Shown here piece after piece: positions 23,555 to 32,838 of a stretch of 64,000 bases of DNA. A program made the position numbers and the translations under genes. The stretch covers positions 1 through 64,000 of the forward strand of contig NZ_LLYA01000164.1 in assembly GCF_001440415.1 (NCBI RefSeq), written 5' to 3'. The DNA is from Bradyrhizobium retamae. Lineage in GTDB: Bacteria; Pseudomonadota; Alphaproteobacteria; Rhizobiales; Xanthobacteraceae. Position 1 is the stretch's first letter; each line of letters starts with the position of its first letter. Under the pieces are notes generated by a model. The model saw only the letters and a program-made list of their open reading frames with translations. It had not been told where the DNA came from and searched no databases.

Positions 23555-24736
23555 TTAGATAAGCAGGTCATCGTGATGCGCGCCATGCACGCTCAGGAGC
23601 TTCACAACGCTGCCGCCACTCAGCGTCAAGACGGTGTCGAGTACACCGTCCTCATTGAAGTCACGTTCGCCAACCTCTTGGACCGACGCTCCATGCTCGA
23701 GCCGGATTTGATCGACGCCGATTTCGAAGTCAGTGACAAGATCCTTGCCGCCGCCTTTCCCGAAAACGAAAGTGTCGGCATCAGCGCCGCCACTGAGCCA
23801 ATCGTTTCCCTTGCCTCCAGCAACGAGATCCTCACCGTCTCCTCCGCTCAGGCGATCGTTTCCAGCGCCACCATAGAGACCGTCATCCCCTCCAGCCCCT
23901 TTTAAGGTGTCGTTGCCCCGTCCAGTTCTGAAAACGTCATTTCCTGCAAACCCAGAACTGAAGTCGTTCCAACGGCTCTCCGTCTGGTGGCTGGTGGAAA
24001 GGCCCATGTCTTGCATGATGGCAAGGTCGATGTTGTCGACATAGTATCGCTGGCCGAAGAAGAAACCCGCATTTCCCTGCATCAAGGCAAGATCGAGCTG
24101 GTCGGCGGATTCGTGACCGTAATGTGTGTACGTATTCTCGTCCGCGTCGGAGCCTGAGAGAGGAACGGGCCCGCCGTAAAGCTGTTCGACAGCCGCGCCC
24201 GCAAAGAACGGAAGCCCGCCCTCGAAGGTGACGTGGCTATCATAGACACTGGCAGTCGTGCCGGTGAGTTCACCGTTCTTTTCGCCGAACCCATTCATCC
24301 CGAGAACATGGCCGAACTCGTGCATGAAAAGGCTAACGCCGTCGTTCTTGTCGAAGGGGACGGGAAGGTTTCTGGAAAACGGCCTCGGATCGAGCCAGAT
24401 AAAGTTGGACAGGTATTCTGCCCCAACGGTTATGAACGCGTCAGGAGCATCGCCATTGAGATCGATTCCGGTAAGCAACTCATGCTGAACGCCTTCCCTG
24501 ACCAGTATTTTGCTGTCGAATTGGCCGATTGCAATATTTGTCGCGCTGGCGGAGGCTGCCCCGAAGTCCGGCCTCGGATCGATGATCAACTGGACATCGA
24601 TCGACCCAGCGCCGCTGATGTAGTGCGCCCAATTGGCAATGGCTGCATCGAGGTTCTTCAGGAGAGCCTTTTGCTGACCGGCAGCGAGATTATCTGGATC
24701 GCTGATCTCGATTGAATAATCAAAACCGAGTGCCAT
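23555..24736 (-). CDS. RTX calcium-binding, zincin-like secreted protein
   Basis: A 393-residue protein. Residues 138-150 read MHEFGHVLGMNGF: an HExxH zinc site (H139, E140, H143) with the following Gly, but the third ligand of the metzincin HExxHxxGxxH pattern is Gly149 rather than His. Residues ~278-335 hold nonapeptide RTX repeats (GRGNDTLKGAGGDD, GGAGNDRLSGGDGED, GGKGNDWLSGG) that bind calcium, and the C-terminus is the hydrophobic/aspartate type used by type I secretion. There is no N-terminal signal peptide, as expected. No T1SS genes are in the window. Lower G+C than neighbours suggests acquisition by transfer. Confidence 0.8.
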   Translation of the reverse strand: MALGFDYSIEISDPDNLAAGQQKALLKNLDAAIANWAHYISGAGSIDVQLIIDPRPDFGAASASATNIAIGQFDSKILVREGVQHELLTGIDLNGDAPDAFITVGAEYLSNFIWLDPRPFSRNLPVPFDKNDGVSLFMHEFGHVLGMNGFGEKNGELTGTTASVYDSHVTFEGGLPFFAGAAVEQLYGGPVPLSGSDADENTYTHYGHESADQLDLALMQGNAGFFFGQRYYVDNIDLAIMQDMGLSTSHQTESRWNDFSSGFAGNDVFRTGRGNDTLKGAGGDDGLYGGAGNDRLSGGDGEDLVAGGKGNDWLSGGADADTFVFGKGGGKDLVTDFEIGVDQIRLEHGASVQEVGERDFNEDGVLDTVLTLSGGSVVKLLSVHGAHHDDLLI

Positions 24737-24987
24737 GAATACCTCCCTAAATATCCGTCAATTACAAATCTCCACAATGCGTTGTTGACCCGGCCGCCAG
24801 CATCGCCACCGCACCGAGCCGGCATTCGAGCTTGGGCCAGCCGCGCGCCTCCGTCTACACGGAAGGGAGCATAGTCCGCGTCGTCGCGCCCACTGATCCG
24901 CTTCTCGATCCGGGCAATCGTATCGCGGGAAGTCGTTCTCAGTTGTCGTGAAAAGCCAGAGCTCCAGGAGCAGGGTACCGCAGCGAG

Positions 24988-25067
24988 TAGGGCGGGTTAG
25001 CGAAAGCGTAACCCGCCGACTTGGTCACTCGGTACGGCGGATTACGCCTTCGGCTAATCCGCCCTAC
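24988..25067. repeat. REP-like inverted repeat, second family member
   Basis: Arms at 24988-25019 and 25036-25067 are each a hairpin of the form GGCGGRTTA...TAAYCCGCC, and together form a larger inverted repeat; same family as 7649-7728. The rest of 24737-25076 shows no gene. It lies just downstream of the gene at 25077. Confidence 0.8.
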
Positions 25068-25076
25068 GCTTGCTAA

Positions 25077-26036
25077 TCACCCCAAGTTTTTGGACTCTAC
25101 CTCCGTGAGGCGTTCCTCCAAATCATGGATTTTGGAGATGTCTCGCTCATTCACACGATCGAGCATTTCGGTCATTTCAGTATAAGTGAGGGGCAAGGGG
25201 CCCTTATGCCGTTCTGCCTTCAGCCCGATCGGAATCCGATAAGCTCGCCAGCTATAAACAATCGCAATTAGCACACCAATCGCCACGAGCCCCAGTAGCA
25301 GGGCAGTAAGTACCTTGGGGACGATTAGCAGCCAAGTGGGTTCGGACCCTATCTCATAGGCTTGGAATATTAGAAGAGCGCCAGCTAACAGAAAGGCTCC
25401 TAACAAGAAAACAGACCTGCCCAGTCGGTTTAGTAGGCTGCTCTGGAAGCTGACCTCACGCGAAACGGGAGGTTCTTGAGAACCCTTTAGAGTCCCGCGA
25501 AGTCGCGGAACTCGAGTGGCTTCTTTGTTGCTGATGTCGATATCGTAAAAGAGCTCGACAACAAATCCATCGCTCGGATCAAGGAAGTCGAAGTCAAGTA
25601 TTACTTCGCTGTTCGAGCTCCGATCGAGACGCGCTCGTATTACTTCTCGCGTCGTCAATGCTATTTCCGCACTGAGAACCCGAACATTGCTTCCGCCGAT
25701 GGAAAGTGGATTGCCGGACGCAACATCACTCGCGTTCAAAACGCAATTGCCGCTATTCCATACGTAATAAATTGTCTTTCGTGGATCAAAGAGCTTTCGG
25801 CCTTTGTATAGGAGCTTGATATCCGAAAATGCCGAGCCCCTCGACCATATCAATCTATCTACGTCAGTTGCGTAGCTGATCTCACGGCGTTGCAGGGCCC
25901 TTCGATAGAAGAATAACGATACTATTCCCCCGCCCACAAGTCCGACTACCGTAAGTACAATGTCCTTTAGATGCTTAAGTATTAGCTCCAAAATCATCGG
26001 CCGTTTCCAAGTTAGCAAGAACTCCCTTTTCTTCAT
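25077..26036 (-). CDS. Membrane protein of unknown function, low G+C
   Basis: A 319-residue protein. One N-terminal membrane helix (IVLTVVGLVGGGIVSLFFY, residues ~32-50 from ATG 26036), a ~150-residue soluble domain with strand-rich text (DVDRLIWSRGSAFSDIKLLYKGRKL), then two helices (residues ~205-225 and ~235-258) and a C-terminal coiled coil. ATG 25997 is an alternative start with a GGAAA motif upstream. Codon use is distinctly AT-richer than in neighbours (nearly half A/T at third positions), pointing to recent acquisition. I recognise no family. Confidence 0.7.
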   Translation of the reverse strand: MKKREFLLTWKRPMILELILKHLKDIVLTVVGLVGGGIVSLFFYRRALQRREISYATDVDRLIWSRGSAFSDIKLLYKGRKLFDPRKTIYYVWNSGNCVLNASDVASGNPLSIGGSNVRVLSAEIALTTREVIRARLDRSSNSEVILDFDFLDPSDGFVVELFYDIDISNKEATRVPRLRGTLKGSQEPPVSREVSFQSSLLNRLGRSVFLLGAFLLAGALLIFQAYEIGSEPTWLLIVPKVLTALLLGLVAIGVLIAIVYSWRAYRIPIGLKAERHKGPLPLTYTEMTEMLDRVNERDISKIHDLEERLTEVESKNLG

Positions 26037-26047
26037 CTAATGCAATG

Positions 26048-26070
26048 AGGCCGCTCTTTCCGAGCGGCCT
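26048..26070 (-). terminator. Hairpin, probable nrdJ terminator
   Basis: Stem AGGCCGCTC / GAGCGGCCT with a five-base loop, located 24 bases beyond the nrdJ stop. It lacks a long T run on the minus strand, so it may be a Rho-assisted or mRNA-end hairpin. Confidence 0.55.
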
Positions 26071-26093
26071 TTGCTTATTGCTGCAGGTGACTG

Positions 26094-29000
26094 TCAAGAA
26101 CACCCCGTCGTGCTGCCGCACGTATCGCACTTCATGCAGGTCCCATTCCGTACCAGCGTGAAGTTGCCGCACTCCGAGCACATCTCGCCTTCGTAGCCCT
26201 TGGCCTTGGCTTCCGCGCGGCGTTCGGCCTTGCTCGGGGCGACCGCCACGGCCGCGCTGCCGGACTTGCTCCACTGCAGGGCTCCCAGCTTTTCTGTCGG
26301 GGACAGGTCGTGCTGGGATTCTTGCCTTAAGGCCACCGCGCCTTCATGTGCGTCGGAGACGCGGGCGCTGGGGCCGTGGCCGCCGATTGCGGTGACGTTG
26401 TGGGAGCCGCGGGCATCCACATCGCCGCCGCGCATGACGACGAGATTATCCGTGCGCGAGCGGGTCAGGCCCTTGGACAGATACTTGGTGGCCTGCTGGC
26501 CCTGGTCGGACGGCTCCTTGCCTTCCTCGACGCCCTTGCCGAGCGCGTCGAAATTCGACTCGGTCGGATCGACATGGGCGAGATCGAAGCGCGACATGTA
26601 GCTGACCGCGAGCTCGCGGAACACATAGTCGAGGATCGAGGTCGCGTACTTGATCGAGTCGTTGCCCTGCACGGGGCCCGCCGGCTCGAAGCGGGTGAAG
26701 GTGAAGGCGTCGACATATTCCTCCAGCGGCACGCCGTATTGCAGGCCGAGCGAGACGGCGATCGCAAAATTGTTGATGAAGGAGCGGAGCGCTGCGCCTT
26801 CCTTGTGCATGTCGATGAAGATCTCGCCGAGACGGCCGTCGTCATATTCGCCGGTTCGCAAGTACACCTTGTGGCCGCCGACCACCGCCTTCTGGGTGTA
26901 ACCCTTGCGGCGATCCGGCATCTTCTCGCGCTCGCGCATCACGACGATGCGCTCGACCAGTTTTTCGACGATCTTTTCCGAGACCTGCGCGGTGCGCGCG
27001 GCCATCGGCTTCTCGTAGAGCGCCTCCACCGCATCGTCCTCGTCGTCATCGTCGGCGATGAGCTGCGAGTTCAAGGGCTGGGAGAGCTTCGAGCCGTCGC
27101 GGTAGAGCGCGTTGGCCTTCAGCGCGAGCTTCCAGGACAGGAGATACGCCGCCTTGCAATCCTCCACCGTGGCGTCGTTCGGCATGTTGATGGTTTTGCT
27201 GATCGCGCCCGAGATGAACGGCTGCGACGCCGCCATCATGCGGATGTGGCTCTCGACCGAGAGATAGCGCTTGCCGATCTTGCCGCAGGGGTTGGCGCAG
27301 TCGAACACCGCGTAATGTTCTGCCTTGAGGTGGGGAGCTCCCTCGACCGTCATCGCGCCGCAGATGTGCACGTTGGCGGCCTCGATCTCGCGTTTTGTAA
27401 ATCCGAGCGCGGCCAGCAGGTCGAAGCCGGGGGCGGCGATCGCTTCCGGCGCAAGGTTCAGCGTGTCGCGCAGGAAATCCTCGCCAAACGTCCACTTGTT
27501 GAAGGCGAACTTGATGTCGAACGCGGTCGGCAATGCAGCTTCCACTTTGGCCAGCGCTTCGTCGGTGAAGCCCTTGGCCTTCAGCGTGGTGGCGTTGATG
27601 CCGGGCGCGTTGGAGAGCGAGCCGTGGCCGACAGCGTAGGCCTCGATCTCCGCGATATCGCTTTCGCGATAGCCGAGCGCGCGCAGCGCCGCGGGGACGG
27701 CCTGGTTGATGATCTTCCAGTAACCGCCGCCGGCAAGCTTCTTGAACTTCACCAGCGCGAAATCAGGCTCGATGCCGGTGGTGTCGCAATCCATCACGAG
27801 GCCGATGGTGCCGGTCGGCGCCACGACGGTCGTCTGCGCGTTGCGGAAGCCGTTGGCCTCGCCGAGGGCGAGGGCGTCGTCCCAGGCTTTGGTCGCATGC
27901 GCGATGACGTCTCCTTGCGGGCAGGAGGCGTGGTCGAGCGGCACCGGGTTGACCGACAGCGCCTCGTAGCCCGAGGCATGGCCATGGGCGGCGCGGCGGT
28001 GGTTGCGGATAACGCGCAGCATATGCTGGGCGTTCTTCTTGTAGCCGGGGAAGGTGCCGAGCTCAGCCGCCATCTCGGCCGAGGTCTTGTAGGCGATGCC
28101 GGTCATCACGGCGGTCAGCGCGCCGCACAGCGAACGGCCTTCCTTGGAGTCGTAGGGCAGGCCCATGGTCATCAGCAGGCCGCCGATGTTGGCAAAGCCG
28201 AGGCCCAGCGTGCGGAACTCGTAGGAGAGTTCGGCGATCGCCTTCGACGGGAATTGCGCCATCATCACGGAGATTTCGAGCACGATGGTCCAGAGCCGGC
28301 ACAGGTGCTCGTAGGCCTCGACATCGAACCGCTTGGTGGTGGTCGAATAGAACGTCAGCAGATTGGCCGAGGCGAGGTTGCACGCCGTGTCGTCCAGGAA
28401 CATGTATTCCGAGCACGGGTTCGACGCGCGGATGTCGCCCGACGCCTTGCAGGTGTGCCAGTCGTTCATGGTGGTGTTGAAGTGCAACCCCGGATCGGCC
28501 GAGGCCCAGGCGGCGTGGCCGATCTTCTCCCAGAGCTCGCGCGCCTTCAGCGTCTTCGTGATCTTCTTGTTGGTGCGGCCGATCAGATTCCATTCGCCGT
28601 CGGTTTCGACGGCGCGGAGGAAATCGTCCTTCAGCGAGACCGAGTTGTTGGAGTTCTGGCCGGAGACGGTGAGGTAGGCTTCCGAATCCCAATCGGTGTC
28701 GTAGATCGGGAAGTCGATGTCCTTATATCCCTGCTTGGCGAACTGGATCACCCGCTTGATGTAGTTGTCGGGCACCAGCGCGCGGCGCGCCAGCTTGATC
28801 TCGCGGCGGAGCGCAGGGTTCTTTTCGGGGTCGAAGCAGTCGTCGCCCGAACCTTCGCAGTTCACGCAGGCCTTCAGCACCGCCTTGAGGTGCTTCTGGT
28901 TGATCTTGGAGCCGGTGACGAGAGCCGCCACCTTCTGCTCCTCCTTCACCTTCCAGTCGATATAGGTCTCGATGTCGGGGTGATCGACATCGACCACGAC

Positions 29001-29840
29001 CATCTTGGCCGCGCGGCGCGTGGTGCCGCCCGACTTGATCGCGCCGGCGGCGCGGTCGCCGATCTTGAGGAAGCTCATCAGGCCGGACGAGCGGCCGCCG
29101 CCGGACAGGCGCTCGCCTTCGCCGCGCAGGCGCGAGAAGTTGGAGCCGGTGCCGGAGCCGTATTTGAACAGGCGCGCCTCACGCACCCAGAGGTCCATGA
29201 TGCCGCCCTCGTTGACGAGGTCGTCCTCGATGCCCTGGATGAAGCAGGCGTGCGGCTGCGGGTGCTCGTAGGCCGACTTCGACTTCGTCAGCTTGCCGGT
29301 CTTCCAGTCGACGTAATAGTGGCCCTGGCCGGGGCCGTCGATGCCGTAGGCCCAATGCAGCCCGGTGTTGAACCATTGCGGCGAGTTCGGCGCGACCATC
29401 TGTTTTGCGAGCTGGTAGCGAAGCTCGTCGTAGAACGCCTGCGCGTCTTCATCGGACGAGAAATAGCCGCCCTTCCAGCCCCAATAGGTCCAGCAGCCGG
29501 CGAGGCGATCGAACACCTGTTTTGCGCTGGTCTCGCCGACATAGCGCTCGCTTTCAGGGAGCAGGGCGAGGGCCTCGGTGTCCGGCACCGAGCGCCACAG
29601 CCAGGACGGGACGGTCTCTTCCTCGACCTTCTTCAGGCGCGCGGCGACGCCGGCCTTGCGAAAGTACTTCTGCGCCAGCACGTCGGAGGCGACCTGCGAC
29701 CAGAACTGGGGCACTTCGACATTCTCGAGCCGAAACACGACCGAACCGTCGGGGTTGCGGATCTCCGATGTCGTCAGCCTGAAATCAATCCCTGCATAGG
29801 GTGACTGGCCGGAAGTGGTGTTGCGCCGTTCGATTCGCAT
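26094..29840 (-). CDS. nrdJ: Class II (B12-dependent) ribonucleotide reductase
   Basis: A 1248-residue adenosylcobalamin-dependent ribonucleotide reductase that makes deoxyribonucleotides independently of oxygen. Conserved features: an N-terminal HACFIQ segment with the first redox cysteine, NPCSEYMFLDDTACNLAS with the catalytic Cys and Glu, PTGTIGLVMDCDTTG in the barrel, a TSCPD-type region with FINNFAIAVSLGLQYGVPLEEYV, and a C-terminal Cys cluster (CSECG, CMKCDTCG, TTGCS) that shuttles electrons. Length agrees with the rhizobial long form. ATG 29840 is chosen over 29954, which has no protein-like lead. No B12 riboswitch is visible upstream. Confidence 0.95.
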   Translation of the reverse strand: MRIERRNTTSGQSPYAGIDFRLTTSEIRNPDGSVVFRLENVEVPQFWSQVASDVLAQKYFRKAGVAARLKKVEEETVPSWLWRSVPDTEALALLPESERYVGETSAKQVFDRLAGCWTYWGWKGGYFSSDEDAQAFYDELRYQLAKQMVAPNSPQWFNTGLHWAYGIDGPGQGHYYVDWKTGKLTKSKSAYEHPQPHACFIQGIEDDLVNEGGIMDLWVREARLFKYGSGTGSNFSRLRGEGERLSGGGRSSGLMSFLKIGDRAAGAIKSGGTTRRAAKMVVVDVDHPDIETYIDWKVKEEQKVAALVTGSKINQKHLKAVLKACVNCEGSGDDCFDPEKNPALRREIKLARRALVPDNYIKRVIQFAKQGYKDIDFPIYDTDWDSEAYLTVSGQNSNNSVSLKDDFLRAVETDGEWNLIGRTNKKITKTLKARELWEKIGHAAWASADPGLHFNTTMNDWHTCKASGDIRASNPCSEYMFLDDTACNLASANLLTFYSTTTKRFDVEAYEHLCRLWTIVLEISVMMAQFPSKAIAELSYEFRTLGLGFANIGGLLMTMGLPYDSKEGRSLCGALTAVMTGIAYKTSAEMAAELGTFPGYKKNAQHMLRVIRNHRRAAHGHASGYEALSVNPVPLDHASCPQGDVIAHATKAWDDALALGEANGFRNAQTTVVAPTGTIGLVMDCDTTGIEPDFALVKFKKLAGGGYWKIINQAVPAALRALGYRESDIAEIEAYAVGHGSLSNAPGINATTLKAKGFTDEALAKVEAALPTAFDIKFAFNKWTFGEDFLRDTLNLAPEAIAAPGFDLLAALGFTKREIEAANVHICGAMTVEGAPHLKAEHYAVFDCANPCGKIGKRYLSVESHIRMMAASQPFISGAISKTINMPNDATVEDCKAAYLLSWKLALKANALYRDGSKLSQPLNSQLIADDDDEDDAVEALYEKPMAARTAQVSEKIVEKLVERIVVMREREKMPDRRKGYTQKAVVGGHKVYLRTGEYDDGRLGEIFIDMHKEGAALRSFINNFAIAVSLGLQYGVPLEEYVDAFTFTRFEPAGPVQGNDSIKYATSILDYVFRELAVSYMSRFDLAHVDPTESNFDALGKGVEEGKEPSDQGQQATKYLSKGLTRSRTDNLVVMRGGDVDARGSHNVTAIGGHGPSARVSDAHEGAVALRQESQHDLSPTEKLGALQWSKSGSAAVAVAPSKAERRAEAKAKGYEGEMCSECGNFTLVRNGTCMKCDTCGSTTGCS

Positions 29841-30629
29841 AGTTGTCGTGCCCCGTCTTCTTGCCCGGTCCGCATTTCCTGCGGTTGCCGGATGTTTCAG
29901 TGAGCGAACCATCGGCACCAAGGTTGAAGACAACCTTGGACCTGAGATCCGCAAGCTCTACCGGTGGACCCGGCCCTGTTTCTGTCTTCGCCACCCCAAG
30001 GGCTCGTCCGCCTTTCGGCGAGGCCAACCCCTTCCTTCGTTTGAGCATGGTCTGTTCGGAAAACCGGTACCCACTTTTCCGGACCATGCTCCCAACTCAA
30101 CGCCGCAACTCGTCGCCTTGAGCCATTCGGCTCGTTTTTAAGGCCCGGATCGCCCCCGAATTTTGGGCAGACAAGCCCTCGATCCGTGCCTCAACCGGCT
30201 GACGGAGTGTTCGTTCGGAACCCTTTTGGGAGCGATCGGCGGGACCCAGAACTTAACTCGCGCCGTCCAGCAATAAGGCTAGGCCAAACCCGTTGCGCCC
30301 GTCAAGGAGTAGTACGAGTTCCTGAATCAAATACTAAATATGGTGGAAAGTGAGGGATAACAGGGGTGTTCCCGCGCCTGCGATAGTGCCAAGTATCGGT
30401 GAGTCCTCAGGGATTCCCAACCCAAAAATTTGTTCCTCGCATGTGGAAACAGGCTTCGTCCCGCTGTTCACAGGGCAGGTATTTTTTCTCCCTTCGGGAT
30501 TGCGTTCGGAAGACTCACGTAACGCTACGGAACGGGGAGGGCTGGCATGCCGGCGAGCCCGTGGTCGCGCCCGCCGATAAGCGGCAAGGTGCGGCCGATT
30601 CCACCGTTTTTCCGTCCCTGCCGGGCTCC
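29841..30629. other. 789-base intergenic region with inverted repeats
   Basis: This is the divergent region between nrdJ and the EamA gene at 30630. It contains the inverted repeat at 30043-30091 and two further palindromic stretches near 30145-30190 and 30215-30250 (GATCGCCCCC / GGGAGCGATC). I looked for a cobalamin riboswitch, including the B12 box, and do not see one. No gene of more than a few dozen codons is supported. Confidence 0.5.
30043..30091. repeat. Inverted repeat GAGCATGGTC...GACCATGCTC
   Basis: A 49-base palindromic element with perfect 10-base ends and a centre (GGAAAACCGGTACCCACTTTTCC) that also pairs. I recall this as a widespread intergenic repeat in Rhizobiales. It sits on the promoter side of nrdJ. 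Confidence 0.75.
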
Positions 30630-31529
30630 ATGACAGAATCAAAACCGACCAGCGCGCCGATGCGGATCGCGCCCGCAGGCCTGATGTTCCTCGCCATCAC
30701 CTCGGTGGGCTGGGGGTTTAACTGGCCCGTCACGAAATATCTCCTGAGCGAGCTGCCGCCGCTGACGCTGCGCGGCTCGACCGGCGTGATCGGCGCGGCG
30801 CTTTTGGCCGTGCTGGCGCTGGCGCGCTCGCAGAGCCTCAAGGTCGAGCGGCATCTGTGGCCGCGGTTGATGCTCTCCGCGCTGCTCAACGTCACGGGCT
30901 GGATGGTGCTGATGGGTCTGGCGCTGTTGTGGCTGCCGGCGAGCGAAGCCGCGCTGATCGCCTACACCATGCCGGTGTGGGCTTCGCTCTTGGCCTGGCC
31001 GGTGCTCGGCGAGCGGCCGACTATTCTGCGCACGGTGGCGCTGGTGATGGCATTCGCCGGGCTCGCCGCCATCATGGGCGGCAACGGCTTTAGCGCGACC
31101 GCCGCAAAACTGCCGGGCATGGTGATGGCGCTTGGCGGCGCGTTCGGCTTTGCGCTCGGCACGGTGCTGGCGAAAAAACTGCCGGTGCCGCTGCCGCCGA
31201 TCCCGGCCGCGGCCTGGCAGATCGGGCTCGGCTGTTTTCCGATCGTCATCATCGGCCTCGCCGTCGAGACCACGCATGTTGAGAAGGTGACGGAGCTCGG
31301 CTGGTGGCTCCTGATCTATTCCACCGTGATCCAGTTCTGCATCGCCTATGTGAGCTGGTTCGCCGCGCTCGCCCGTCTGCCGGCATCAGTCGCCGCGATC
31401 GGCACCATGGCGGTGCCCGTGATCGGCGTCGTCGCCTCGGCCATCGCGCTCGGCGAGCCGCTCGGCCTGATCCAGATCGCAGCGCTGGTGTTCACGCTCG
31501 CCGGCGTCGTGCTGGCGACAAGGTCGTGA
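30630..31529 (+). CDS. DMT-superfamily (EamA) transporter, paralog A
   Basis: A 299-residue inner-membrane exporter with ten helices in two EamA repeats. Helix 1 reads FLAITSVGWGFNWPVTKYLL; LPASEAALIAYTMPVWASLLAW lies in the first repeat and ASVAAIGTMAVPVIGVVASAIALGEPLG in the second. About half of its residues match the protein at 36115-37020, which has the same motifs in the same order. ATG 30630 is chosen because MTESKP precedes the helix in a sensible way; the frame is open to 30399. Substrate unknown; small metabolites or amino acids are typical. Confidence 0.85.
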   Translation: MTESKPTSAPMRIAPAGLMFLAITSVGWGFNWPVTKYLLSELPPLTLRGSTGVIGAALLAVLALARSQSLKVERHLWPRLMLSALLNVTGWMVLMGLALLWLPASEAALIAYTMPVWASLLAWPVLGERPTILRTVALVMAFAGLAAIMGGNGFSATAAKLPGMVMALGGAFGFALGTVLAKKLPVPLPPIPAAAWQIGLGCFPIVIIGLAVETTHVEKVTELGWWLLIYSTVIQFCIAYVSWFAALARLPASVAAIGTMAVPVIGVVASAIALGEPLGLIQIAALVFTLAGVVLATRS

Positions 31530-31697
31530 GCTTCTCCCTCTCCCCGTTCTTCACCCGCAGGCGGGGAGAGGTGCAACCGAATATGCGGGACGCTATGTGA
31601 TTGTAACGCCTATCAATTCGTTGTATGCCACGGACGAAATTTCGGCCCGCCCGGGGTCGTCGGGGCAAATTCCAGTATCACCTGTGAAAGAGAGAGT

Positions 31698-32762
31698 ATG
31701 GCGCGCAACATCCTGATCCTGGGGGCCTCGTATGGCTCCTTGCTGGCGACGAAGCTTTTGATGGCGGGTCACAACGTGACCCTGGTGTGCCGGAAGAAGA
31801 CGGCCGAGCTCATCAACCGCGATGGCACCGAAGTCCGCATCAAGCTGCGCGACGAGGCAGTGCACCGCGCGATCTTCTCGCGCGACCTGCCGGGCAAGCT
31901 GGACGCGACCACGCCCGCCGAGGTCGATCTTTCCCGCTATGATCTGGTCGGCCTCGCCATGCAGGAGCCGCAATACACCAACCACACGATCCGGGTTTTG
32001 ATGATCAAGATCGCCGAGGCGAAGCTGCCTTGTCTGTCGATCATGAACATGCCGCCGTTACCCTATCTCAAGCGGATCCCGGCGCTGGCGGACATGGACC
32101 TCGAAGAGGCCTATACCAACGCGCAGGTGTGGGAACGCTTCCAGCCCGGGCTGGTGACGCTGTGCTCGCCCGATCCGCAGGCCTTCCGTCCGCCGGAAGA
32201 GGCGGCAAACGTGCTGCATGTCGGCCTGCCGACCAACTTCAAGGCGGCCGCCTTTGCCGACGAGAAGCACAACAAGCTGCTTCGCGAGCTGGAAGCTGAT
32301 ATCGACGCGGTGAAGCTCGACGGCCACGATGTCCCGGTGAAGCTGAAAGTGTTCGACTCGCTGTTCGTGCCGCTCGCCAAATGGTCGATGCTGCTGACCG
32401 GCAATTACCGCTGCATCACGCCGAACGATCCGCAGTCGATCCGCGACGCGGTGCACGGCGATCTCAAGCTGTCGCAGTCGATCTACGACCACGTCGACGG
32501 CATCGCTCGCCGCCTCGGCGCCGATCCGCAGGATCAGGTGCCGTTCGGGAAGTATGCCAAGGCGGCCGAAAGCCTGCTCAAGCCGTCATCGGCGGCCCGC
32601 GCGGTCGCCGCCGGCGCGCCGTTCATCGAACGCGTCGACTTGCTCGTGAAGCTGATCTCGCACCAGCTCGGCGCGCCCAGCGCCGAGATCGACCGCACGG
32701 TCGAGATCGTCGATCAGAAGCTGAACGAGAAGATCGTCGCTGGGGGATCGGGCGCGCAGTAG
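31698..32762 (+). CDS. Ketopantoate-reductase-like NAD(P)-binding protein
   Basis: A 354-residue protein with an N-terminal Rossmann domain of the ApbA type (ILILGASYGSLLATKLLMAGHNVTLVCRKK; the usual GxGxxG reads GASYGS). The text after residue ~100 (MNMPPLPYLKRIPAL, FDSLFVPLAKWSMLLTGNYRCI) is unlike pantothenate PanE, and the protein is ~50 residues longer. It is probably a distinct oxidoreductase of this fold acting on another substrate. GAGAGAG precedes the ATG. No pathway partner is adjacent. Confidence 0.75.
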   Translation: MARNILILGASYGSLLATKLLMAGHNVTLVCRKKTAELINRDGTEVRIKLRDEAVHRAIFSRDLPGKLDATTPAEVDLSRYDLVGLAMQEPQYTNHTIRVLMIKIAEAKLPCLSIMNMPPLPYLKRIPALADMDLEEAYTNAQVWERFQPGLVTLCSPDPQAFRPPEEAANVLHVGLPTNFKAAAFADEKHNKLLRELEADIDAVKLDGHDVPVKLKVFDSLFVPLAKWSMLLTGNYRCITPNDPQSIRDAVHGDLKLSQSIYDHVDGIARRLGADPQDQVPFGKYAKAAESLLKPSSAARAVAAGAPFIERVDLLVKLISHQLGAPSAEIDRTVEIVDQKLNEKIVAGGSGAQ

Positions 32763-32838
32763 GCGCAAATGGCGCGTCCGCTTCGGCGCTGCAGGAGAAC
32801 TCGACATTGATCCGCATTCAACGCGGCCCTGGTGCGGA

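Noticed and set aside
26346..29804. An ~1150-codon open frame on the plus strand opposite nrdJ
   Set aside because: It is the complementary shadow of a GC-rich gene: His/Arg/Ala/Gly-rich text without domains, while the minus strand has a complete NrdJ.
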